In this document: piece by piece, positions 36,804 to 46,309 of the stretch
How positions within the stretch are numbered: the first letter of the stretch is position 1
How the letters are laid out: each line of letters begins with the position of its first letter
Assembly (NCBI GenBank): GCA_033816765.1
Contig: CM066290.1
Location: 4,154,001-4,218,000 of the forward strand
Direction: 5' to 3'
Length of the DNA: 64,000 nt
Source: Nothopassalora personata
Lineage: Eukaryota; Ascomycota; Dothideomycetes; Mycosphaerellales; Mycosphaerellaceae
Position numbers and translations under genes: made by a program
Notes under the pieces: generated by a model
Told to the model about the DNA's origin: nothing
Seen by the model: only the letters and a program-made list of their open reading frames with translations
Databases searched by the model: none

Positions 36804-36838
<35 letters not shown>

Positions 36839-37387
36839 TTCCTCACCGTCCTTAGTCTCGTCCTGTCGGGCGTGCAATTTGGCGAACGTACCATCAACGT
36901 CATCTCCTTCCGGATCTATCTCGTCTTTGGAGGCGAGAGATCCCATGGCTCCTTTCACAGCTTGAACAGATCCTAATCGCATCGGATCATCGTGGTGGCT
37001 AGCTACATGGCCGAACTTGCGCACTAGCTGATCCAGATGCCGGGCATTGGCATCATGGCCATCATGACCGAACAATGCTCGTACGACAGCAAAGAGGCAG
37101 AACAGTAGAATAACTGGCAGTATGATCCATCGGTATTGTCTGATGCGCTGAGTAGACTCTGCGCGGGATGCATAGTTGAGCTGGCCAGTAGTTGAGACTT
37201 TCAGGTCCAACAGAATGCGTCTCCAGGCTTTCAGTCTGGCTGAGACTGCAGGTGGCATGGTCGGCAATGCGATGCTCCAAGGTATCTGGGGAGGCAGTCG
37301 AGGCAAATCGAGCTCCGGATCTGATGTTTTTCGCTGGTACTGCGGTGGACGCCAGGCAGACTGCGGGTGTAGCGCATACTCGGACAT
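35475..37387 (-). CDS. Type II membrane beta-propeller glycoenzyme-like protein (BMT/GH130-like?)
   Basis: Exons 37387-36412 and 36301-35475 are joined over a 110-bp intron (GTAAGT...TAG) and give 600 residues; the split codon forms Gly in GPGEPFFMYGS. A Pro-rich tail is followed by one membrane helix (~86-104) and an acidic stem that contains eleven Asp in a row (184-194). The lumenal part has two features of five-bladed propeller sugar enzymes: YNPSVIPHP...YLVVAQHEQ and RTGPRDGRMFYGPGEPFFMYGS. The end, HGYIDDVIFLAFGIEDA...LLQDLAYC, resembles the close of the fungal BMT (beta-mannosyltransferase, GT91) family. GH130 phosphorylases have a related fold. Activity is therefore inferred from remembered motif patterns; a structural or profile search would decide. 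It is convergent with the GT32 gene. Confidence 0.65.
36805..36838 (-). repeat. (CGT)11 microsatellite encoding Asp11
   Basis: A perfect trinucleotide run on the plus strand, reading GAC GAC ... on the coding minus strand and giving eleven aspartates in the stem of the glycoenzyme-like protein. All eleven codons are identical, so length polymorphism is likely. Confidence 0.9.
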
Positions 37388-38224
37388 AGTTCAGTTCAGA
37401 GCGTCAGTCAACTCGAGGTGCTTTCGTTAACAGCTTTCGTTAGCAGCTGTCGTTAGCAGCTGCCATACTGCCATACTGCCATAGCGCATGCGTCTCGGAC
37501 GCAGCTGTGCAGTCACAGGCATGAGCTTCAGCTACAAGACGTAAGGTAGACACGTGATGAAGTGGCGAAGGTGTAGTAGCATCTCTCGAACACAGGACAC
37601 AGCGACAACCACAGCGGGTTTCTGTGGCGGCGGGACGACTGACCGCGGGCTGGGCGCTGAAGCTCCAAGTTTGTTTGCCTCGGACGGAGGAGAAGCTGCA
37701 GAGCTTTGGCCAGCAACAACAAACCCCCCCCCCCCCCGCATCCCGCCCCGCCATCCATCAAACAAAAAACAACCTCGGCACAGTCGGCTTGAGTGCACAT
37801 CTTGGCCCGAGCCGTGAGCCGTGACGCCTGAGGCAAAAAACTTTCTTTCTCCCTCAGGAATGGCAGTCTCTACGGCCGCCGCACGCTCGGTATGACTGCG
37901 ATTTGATGGCATGTCTCGAAAGCACAAGCAAACATCCTTACGATGCAGCTTCTCATCGGCTGCAAATGACTTCTATCAATCATTAATCCAGTCGCTCGGC
38001 CGGGCTCTGAGATTGTGTCCCCTTGGTTCAATGCACACCGAGAGGATCAGGAGATGGCGAATGTGACATGATAGGCAACATCCTGGCATCGCCTATTTCG
38101 CCCCTTTGCCCTGAACCATTTCATCGCCAATGGCTTCAAAAGAGAATGTCGTCCTATCATTCTTTATCAGATCGATACCTTCACTACCTATGTATGCTAC
38201 GCTTAGCCACCAGCGATACTGATT
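37388..38224. other. Divergent intergenic region with poly-C tract
   Basis: Promoter region shared by the glycoenzyme-like gene (-) and the FAD oxidoreductase (+). It contains 14 consecutive C at 37724-37737 and repeated GTTAGCAGCTGTCGTT-like words near 37430-37460. Confidence 0.6.
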
Positions 38225-40041
38225 ATGCTGCCCGTCCAAGAACCTACCCGCTCGTATTGGATAGAAGAAGCTGCATCGCCTTTGCGAGATTGTAGAACAA
38301 CGGAGGACCTTCCCAGGGTTACCGATGTAGTCATAGTCGGCTCGGGCTACAGCGGTGCGACCACCGCTTACTGGCTCCAGAAGGTATGTATGACGATCTG
38401 TTCATGTCTTTCCAGCGACTTACTATGGTCTCAGTACACGCAGCATCACGATGTACAGCCACGCATGGTACTCTTGGAGGCACGAGATGTGTGTGGCGCT
38501 GCCACGGGAAGGAATGGTATGCCTCGCTTCGCACCATAGGATGATAGTCTCAATTCACATACTACACAGGTGGACAATTGCGACCTCATCTGTACTCTCG
38601 TTACCTGCCCTGGAAGGAGCGATTTGGTGCCAAAGGCGCCTTGGAGCTCATTGCACACGAGGCAGCCCATTTGGATGCCTTCAAGAGCCTGGCAAGTGAA
38701 GAAGGTGGCAACTTTGCAGAGGAAGTGTGCTTGAAGTTTGGCGAGACTTTCGACGCTGCTATGGTACATGAATTCCATCTGGCGATATCGGATCGATGTG
38801 CTAATCCAGTCTGTGGCTTGCAGACTGAAGAGGCATGGACACGTCTCAAGAACAACTACGAAGCCATGAAGGAAGATCATGGCGAAGACAACGAGATCGT
38901 GAAGACAATCAGACTTATCCAGGACCGCCGTGAGGCTGAAGAATTTTCGCAGATGAAAGGCGCTCGAGCCGCCATCGTGCACCCTGCAGGTCAAATGTCA
39001 GTCCTTCAGCACATTCCTCCGACGTGTTGCTGACGTCTTCGATGCAGATGGCCGTACAAGTTTGTGCATGCAATTCTTCGTAATGTTCTCGAGACCGACA
39101 ACCTCAACATCCAAGCACATAGCCCGGCCATTAGCATTTCTGAACGAGGCAGCGACGGGTTGATCACAGTGACCACTGATCGAGGCAAGATTCGAGCAAA
39201 AGCTGTCGTTCATACCACTAATCGGTGGGCTTCCCATTTACTTCCGGAGTTCAGCAAACTCATCCTCGGAGATCGAGCTACCATTGCCGCTATAGAAGCT
39301 CCCGAAGGCTTCATCAAGCATACAGGAGCGCAGCACTGGGATGCTGTTGTCAATGTAGGTCAGCCAACGACTGCCCCTTCTTAACTGGTCGACTAACCCC
39401 GTCAGAACTATCACCTGCAACTACCGCCACCTTCCAATGCTATCATCCTTGGAGGTGGGAGACAGTTCTTGGTGCACAGACCTGAAGCATGTTTCCCCAA
39501 CGACGAAGAGAATAAGCAAGTTGAGGGCGTGGCCGAATTCTTCCAAAGCTGGCCGGCTTCAGATGTGGCTGGCTGGACCGGTTCCGACCCTGCTGAGTTA
39601 GCCAGAAGTGTTAACGACGGAGGAGTGTGGACAGGTAGTAAGCACGAAACAGACTGGCAGATACCAATCGTTGGAGTGCTAACATGATCTGCAGTCGAAA
39701 CATCGAGCATCGACTCTTTCCCGTTCGTCGGTCCAGTTCCAGACCGCAGTGGCCACTTCATTGCGGCAGGGTTCGCAGGTCATGGCATGCCTCGCATATT
39801 GGGCTCGACGGCTCATCTTGTGCCATACATATTGGACTCGCTCAATCTTCAATACAGTACACCGCCCACAGCTGCGGTGTTCCCACCGCTACCTAAGCCA
39901 TTTCGCGCCACGCCAGCTCGCGTTGAGAGGCTTCAAGCTAGCGCAGATGTAGCTGCCAAGGTTGAGGCATACAAGAAGGCCTGCCATAAAAGCGCACAGA
40001 AGCCCTTTTGCAGTGACGAGAGGTGCCGTGGCAAGCTATAA
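38225..40041 (+). CDS. FAD-dependent oxidoreductase (DAO family)
   Basis: Seven exons: 38225-38383, 38435-38516, 38570-38763, 38824-38996, 39048-39354, 39406-39634 and 39695-40041. The introns are 51-60 bp and the protein has 496 residues. Every phase agrees. The N-terminus carries VVIVGSGYSGATTAYWL (GxGxxG at 39-44), the dinucleotide-binding start of the glycine/D-amino-acid oxidase fold. GAATGRNGG, then GAQHWDAVVN, FLVHRPEACF and DSFPFVGPVPDR are conserved in the family, the last in the C-terminal FAD contact. The oxidised substrate is unknown; fungal members act on amines, amino acids or small metabolites. The introns at 38384-38434 and 38764-38823 are multiples of three without stop codons, so retaining them would not break the frame. 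The next gene downstream is a transporter on the same strand. Confidence 0.87.
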
Positions 40042-40713
40042 GGCAGCGCAGTCGAGGTAGCGTCATCAAACCGCGATCTACTGTCGCATCACTCAACATC
40101 GAATGAGTCGCAAGCAGAACGCAACGACAGCTCGGGGAGCAGACGACATTAGGCAACTAGTGCCGTTACAGTCTGTTGCATCATGCGGGTATGGTATTGT
40201 CGACTATACTGCCACGCACTACTTAACTCCACGCCCGTAGACTCTTGGTCGTGATGGTACTGCTGCGTTGAATTCTGATGTGTGGCCTTCGGAGGAGAAG
40301 GACCTAGGTGCCCACGAGACATACAGCCACTCGTGAAAGGCACGAAAAAACAATGGAAATTCCCTGAACACACTCAGCATACCCTATAGACGGCCCCTTT
40401 AGCCTTATCATCCCAAATGAAATATCCACACACTTTGCCCCCCCCCCCCCCCCCAACCCTCAGCATGTTTGCGCTGGGTCGCGCGCAGCGACCGCGGTAC
40501 ATTAGGCGCCCGAGATGCCTGCAGATCTGTTATCGGCCGCCACAAACACCCATGCAGATTCTTCGGGCAAGAGTGGCCAACAGGGTTCCAAGAGGAGGAG
40601 GAGGAGTCTCCGCACTCACTTCCATATTATAATACCGGGCTATATAGCGGGGACCATCAAGGTCATTGCCTTCTCAAAAAATCGCTTCTACACTTACTGA
40701 TCCAGGCGGTAGT
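40042..40713. other. Intergenic region with poly-C tract
   Basis: Between the oxidoreductase and the transporter. Seventeen C in a row lie at 40438-40454, about 260 bp before the transporter ATG. Confidence 0.6.
40438..40454 (+). repeat. poly-C tract
   Basis: Seventeen consecutive C upstream of the UNC93-like gene; the longest homopolymer noticed in the window. Confidence 0.9.
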
Positions 40714-42477
40714 ATGTCCCTCCCCGACAGCAAGGAAGACATGAACTGCGCCATTGTCGACAGCAATGCCGTCGAGAGCAACGAGCATGACGAAATCGCG
40801 GTTGGCGCGCAGAAAGATGTGGTGCATCATCGATACCACCTTCGGCAATGGAATGCTCGTACATGCTTCAGGGGTGTGCTCTTCCAGATGATCCTGTTCG
40901 GAGCGTAAGTCACATCACCGCGAGATGTCTGAAAGCACCTGCGACTGATCCATGCGAAATGGCAGCCTCTCCCTCGTGGGCCCAGCCATGAACGACGCCA
41001 TCACCAACCTCGGCGGCGGTGGTCTGTCAAGGCCTTACCTGGCGAATCTGGCCACCGCGCTGAACTACACGATGGGTTGTGTGACGACACTCTTCGGTGG
41101 ACCTTTGATCAACAAGTTCGGCATCAAGGGGTCTTGCCTGATCGCCGCCGTGGTATTCCCCTTGTCGAGCTCGGCGTATTACTCAAATGCGAGGTTTGGC
41201 ATCGACTCGTATCTCTTAACGTCGCAGGTCATCGGTGGCGTTGGCTCTGGCTTCTTGTATGTGGCCGAAACAACGGCCATGCTGGCATACCCACCTCAGG
41301 ATGATCGCGGATTCTACCTAGGTGTCTGGTCAGCGATGAGGAATTCTGGAAGCGTCGTTGGGGGAGCGATCAATTTTTCAACCAATACTACGCAAGCCTC
41401 TGCGGGCGGTATTGCATGGTCGACATATCTGATCTTCGTGGGCTTCGGTAGGCCATGTCCTGGTATTAACACGGTAGGCATTCTCACGGCTGACTGATCT
41501 ACCACCAGGCTGCACCGGAGTCATCTGGGCTCTCTTACTTTCACCAACCAGAAGAGTCCGCCGTCGAGATGGTACTCAAGTGCCCATGGCAGGGAAGATA
41601 ACGTGGAAGGCAGAGTTCGAAGCACTCGGAAGGCAAATGGTGGAGAAGAAGGTAAGTCGTCCATCGTGTCCACTTGCCGTACCTTTCAGCAAGCTGACAG
41701 TCACGGCATCAGACCTGGCTAGTGTTCCTCCCATCGTTCTATTCCTTCTTCTACGGGGGCACGATGGGCACATACCTGTCCCTGCACTTCTCCGTCCGAG
41801 CACGAGCTCTGTCCTCACTCATAGTTCGTATGTGGACTTTCATCGTCTGATTACATGCTACAACTGACGCTTTGCAAAGCCTCCATCGTCATCCCACTAG
41901 TCATCGCCTACGGCCAACTCCTCGACATGAAGCGCTGGTCTCGAGGCCGACGTGCTTGGGTAGCATTTGCCCTCTGGGTGATTCCACAGATCAGCTGCTT
42001 CATCTGGATCGGGATCGAAAACAGCAAGCTCGGCGACTCTTCGCCAGCGCTGGACTACGAAACGTACGCCTCCATCCCCAGCATCGCAGCATCGCTCTCC
42101 CCTACAGCGCTAACCATGATCGTAGTTCACCTCGAAGATGGGCAGAAGCCTACATACCATACCTCATGATATTCGTGACCGGCTACTGGACACAGCTCTC
42201 GCTGTATTGGATTCTGGGCTGTCTGTCGACCGATGTCGAGGGCTCAGCCAGGATGGGCGGACTCTTCAGAGCCTTCGAGACTGCAGGACAAGCTGTGAGC
42301 TATGGGATCAACTCTTCCGTCAACACGCACGCGCCCTACTACGTCAATTGCGCAGTGTTGGTGCTTACGATACCTTGCATGGTGGCATTGATCCGGATGG
42401 TGACCCGAAGCGGCGTGGAAGAGGCCGCGAGTGCTGACGAGCTGGACGAGGCGGTAAATATTGATAGCAGGCTTTGA
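40714..42477 (+). CDS. UNC93-like major facilitator membrane protein
   Basis: Six exons, 40714-40904, 40966-41447, 41509-41651, 41713-41827, 41880-42063 and 42126-42477, have introns of 52-62 bp and give 488 residues. The last intron (42064-42125) was placed by its GTACGC donor, GCTAACC branch site and TAG acceptor; it joins the frame ending DYET to SPRRWAEAYIPYLMIF. The conserved start MNDAITNLGGGGLSRPYLA and a DxRGFYLGVW-type loop mark the UNC93/fungal DUF895 branch of the major facilitator superfamily, with about eleven hydrophobic helices. C. elegans UNC-93 regulates a potassium channel; fungal members are uncharacterised putative transporters. Adjacency to the FAD oxidoreductase may mean joint work on one metabolite, but independent promoters are likely. 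Confidence 0.83.
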
Positions 42478-42728
42478 AGCAGACCTGATGGTGTCAGTAC
42501 AACTCCGTAGAAGTAGTTTGTAATCACCTCGTACATTTTTATTGCGTCGACACTGTTACATAACCCTAGCCAATGCGGATAAACAGCAATCTGCTGGTAA
42601 TGTACAAGATACCTGCCCATACTACACGCATCCTCGGTCCCAAAGCGCCAGCCACTGCGGCCCCACGGGGTCACTAAACCTTATCATTATCATTACGCTC
42701 TCACTTAGCCTTGCGGCCCGCTCTACTC

Positions 42729-44558
42729 TCACACCTCTTCCTTCTCACGCGATGGCTGCCTTTGCGGTGTCAACTCCTCCGCCTCCTCTGCTGCCTCCTC
42801 GCTACTGGATGCTTCTTGACCTGGGTTGGCCATTTCGTATTCCAACATCTTGATGATACGATAGAAACCCCAAGCTAGGATCGCACCGGCGATTGGACCC
42901 ACCCCTGGAGAATGTCAGTGAATGGGTAAGACTCGTCGGTATGTGAGAAGACGTACAGTAGATCCAATGCTCGTTGTCCCATACGCCGGAGATGACACAT
43001 GGTCCGAACGAGCGAGCTGGGTTCAAGCTGCCCCCAGTGTAGTAGACTCCGACCATCTCCGCGACGAAAAGAGCCATGCCGATACCGATAGGTGCCATGA
43101 AGGTTGCTTTGTGCTTTTCGTTGGCAAGCATGTAAATAGTGAAGACGAGCTCGCCAGTGAGAACAGCTTCGATCTGTTAAATGTCAGCTCGAGTTTGCAA
43201 ATGCTATCCAAAGGTGTACGCACGAATACGCCACGAGCAATCGACGTGCCATCGGAAAGTGTTGTTCGGACGTTGAACGTGGTAGGAAACAGGACCGATA
43301 CGAGGAAAGAGCTGAATACGGCCCCAACGAGTTGAGCGCTGATCAACAGGAAACCTCGCACAACGCTGATGCCTTTGACCATTACCATTGCGACAGTCAC
43401 AGCGGGATTGAAGCTATGCATCGTCAGTGTGTTTTCTTGGTAGGCACGCAGGGCGGCTCTACTCACAGGCCACCAGAGATGCGAAAGAAGATCCAAACGT
43501 TGACCATCAGACTGAAGCCGAAAGACAAGGCAATGTAGAGAAGCACGATCGGGCTGAAGCCAGTCGAAGCATTGGTCGTCGATTGATCAGTACGAGCTCC
43601 AGCACCAATGTTGGCCACTTGAGTTCCTGCGAAAGCGAAGAACAAGAACATGGTAGTTCCCATGAACTCGCCGATTGTTGCGACGAAGTCTAGAGCACTG
43701 TCAGTCTTGTCGTCTCACGCATTGTTTGCTATACTTACGAGCTTTGGCAGACGTGTTCATCCAAGTCGTGAATGGCAGCCTGTAGATCACCTCGGGAGGG
43801 GGACTAGCACGACTTCGCTGACTGCGCTCTGTTCGCTTACGACGTGGCTTTCTCAGCGGCTGCTCGTCGCTTTCACCGTCGCTGGGAGAATCGTAATGGC
43901 GATATCGTCGTCGTGGTGGAGGACCTGGTGGGCCGCCACGTGAAGATCCAGTCCATTCCGCCGACTCCCGAATGGTCGATGGTCTCCGATACGGGCGACT
44001 TGTGTTGTAGTAGGGATCTTCTCCCCAGTAGTCGGCATACGATGGCCCTGGACGCACAGCTCGGCCGTACTCATGAGGAGGGCGTGGCCACGGACTTCGA
44101 TCGTCTTCATAGCCAAAATCACTTGGCGGCCCCGGTGGACCATATCGTTGCATCTGCCATTGATTATGATGCGAAGGCCGGCGCGACGGTGTAGGCCCGC
44201 GTTCGTCGTCTTGCGTGAAGTCGAACTCTAGCCTGGGTGGTCCTCCCGCAGAGGCGTCGCTGGGTTTGCGACTTCTTGATCGCAACGATCCAAGATGAGG
44301 TGGTGGACCCAGTGGACCTTGGGGAGCTCGATTCGAGGTGGTACTGTCGTCAGATGGCTGCCCTTCGAGAGGCACGGGTCGCTGCTCTGGTATGGCTGGC
44401 GGCGGTCGATCTGGGTTATACTGTCCGGCCATTCCGAGACCTGATCGTGGTGAGGTCCAAGGGGCAGTGTGTGTGTTGACGCTCGCAATGCCGAATTCTG
44501 GCAGTGCGCCTGATGATCGTGTTGAAGCGCCAGAGGTTATCTGGTCGTCGGGATACAT
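42729..44558 (-). CDS. Aquaporin (MIP family) with long N-terminal tail
   Basis: Five exons, 44558-43739, 43689-43467, 43413-43224, 43173-42957 and 42904-42729, have introns of 46-53 bp and give 541 residues. Both pore motifs are canonical: FNPAVTVA (NPA 350-352) and LNPARSFGP (NPA 462-464, with the selectivity-filter Arg at 465). GEFMGTTMFLFFAFAG opens the channel domain at about residue 280. The NPA/NPA pair with Arg suggests a water channel rather than a Fps1-type glyceroporin, which usually departs from NPA. The ~275-residue N-terminal tail is Pro/Arg/Gly/Ser-rich and presumably cytosolic, larger than the whole six-helix core. Such tails occur in some fungal aquaporins and may gate the pore. 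The stop follows an acidic Glu-rich tail. Confidence 0.88.
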
Positions 44559-45859
44559 GTGTTCCAGCGACGGAGCTGATAAGTAGTTGCAACTCTGTCG
44601 ACTCGAGGGCACGTTGGAAAATGGGTGGCTCGATGGCGATGGGGGTGTTGCGGTCAGCGGGTAGAAAAGAATACTTGAAAGGACCCCTACATTGGAGGAA
44701 AGGAAAGGATCCTGCCACGGCTGCCACAGAACGAAAGCTGTAATTTGCGCGACGTTCGCGTCATCCAGCCGCGTTCGTACGATGGCGAGCTTGAGATGGA
44801 GATCGAGAGTTTGTCGACGAGGAAGCCCGGTGCACGGGGGCAGACTGGGTGCTGCAGGTCATGCACGTGCAAGGGAGTTCCAGGCTGTCCATGCATGACG
44901 TCCAACCTTTCCTACTTTCTAGTCGTCCACACGCGACAAATGACGAACCCACTTTTGTGAACTGAGGGACTGCACGCAACTTATGCCGGCAATGTCCTAC
45001 GACCGACCCGTCGTCTCTGCGGCACGAGGGGACAAGTTCATTCCCGAACTGACTTTTGACACAGGATCCCGGCCCTTATGCGATCTGCGCATTTCATGTG
45101 GTGTGGCGAGTCAGTAGTACAGCCATCATCTGCTACATACGGCGGCGGCGCCCGGTAGAAGCATGAGCCGGCAAAAATAGATTCCTTCCTGATAGTTTCT
45201 ATTTCTTGCGACACGAGCCCAATTGTGACAGCCACCGCGCGGTGGCAGGGAGATAGAGTGAGGAGATTCGCGTCTGGCCAGAATCAAGGCGCGGTGATGG
45301 CGCAATGCAGCAAGTCCACGACGGACACATATTACACGGTATCATATCATTTCCATATACGATGCCGAAGAAACACATGGGGCTCAGCAAAACACCAAAG
45401 ATGGGCGAGATGGGGCCCCAAGTGACGATATGGAGTGTGGGAGTCGGTTTGATCCCTGCCAAGAACGTCAAATTGTGACGTCGCTCCTCCTTTCTTGGCA
45501 GGCATGCCATGTTGCATGTACCAGTACCAGTGCACAGTGCCATGTATATACTAGTATACCACTATACTGCAGGCGCTCACGTCTGTCCGTCGAGAGGAAT
45601 CGAGATATGCCCGGTGGAACGGACACCAGACATGCACACGACAATGCCACCCAGAAGCGCCAATAAATGCATTGCACACGTACACGCTATCTTCTATGCT
45701 CCTATGCCGCTGATCAACTCCCCACCCCTCTCTCCCAGACACTCGGCGATGGCGGGCCATGGGATCCTCTTCATGAAGAAACACGAACGAACGTAACGCA
45801 TATCCCATTCGCTACAAATACAAGCTTTGCCTCTCCTCTCCTCAACGCTTCCACAACGC
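44559..45859. other. Intergenic region
   Basis: Upstream flank of the aquaporin and downstream flank of the UBP12-like gene or its in-frame extension. Only unsupported short frames are present. Confidence 0.5.
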
Positions 45860-46309
45860 TCAGCCATGCTTGTTCGTGTTCTGCTCGAATTGTGCAAGAA
45901 GCGCACGTTGCTCTGCCAGATCCGTCTCGCTGAGATTGTCCAAGTCGACCAACGCCGGCGACGGGCTGCGCTTGGGAACTCGTGTCTTTGCTTCCTGGTG
46001 GCCTTGGTCTTCATGTCGTATGGCGTCCGTCAAACAAATGGAAATGATTCCACCGTCATCAGGCTCTGCAATTGCTTCTTCTGCTGACATCGTCATGGCG
46101 CTCTTCAGGAATTGCGTCCAGTGAGGCAGATGCTCGGCAGGACCCAACTCATGTTCGGAATCACTGCATGGCTTATCGCCGCCGCGCCAAATATTTGTAA
46201 TGACGATTTCATGTTTATCGACCGTCTCAACCTCGTCGATCGTCTCCACCAGGTTGTCATGACTGGGCGCAGCTGACGGTAGTTGCTCAATGTATTTGTT
46301 GATGGGTTC
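45860..46309 (-). other. In-frame 149-codon extension beyond the UBP12-like stop
   Basis: Directly after the TAG at 46312-46310, the same reading frame stays open for 149 more codons before the next stop at 45862. The stretch reads like protein: IEQLPSAAPSHDNLVETIDE, then GPAEHLPHWTQFLKSAMTMS, an acidic patch and a Lys/Arg-Pro stretch near the end. No ATG begins it. It could be part of the protease gene joined through a short intron that removes the TAG (weak GTCGAT donor at 46360 giving 51 nt, or GTACCG giving 30 nt), a nonsense mutation, or stop readthrough. Confidence 0.5.
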
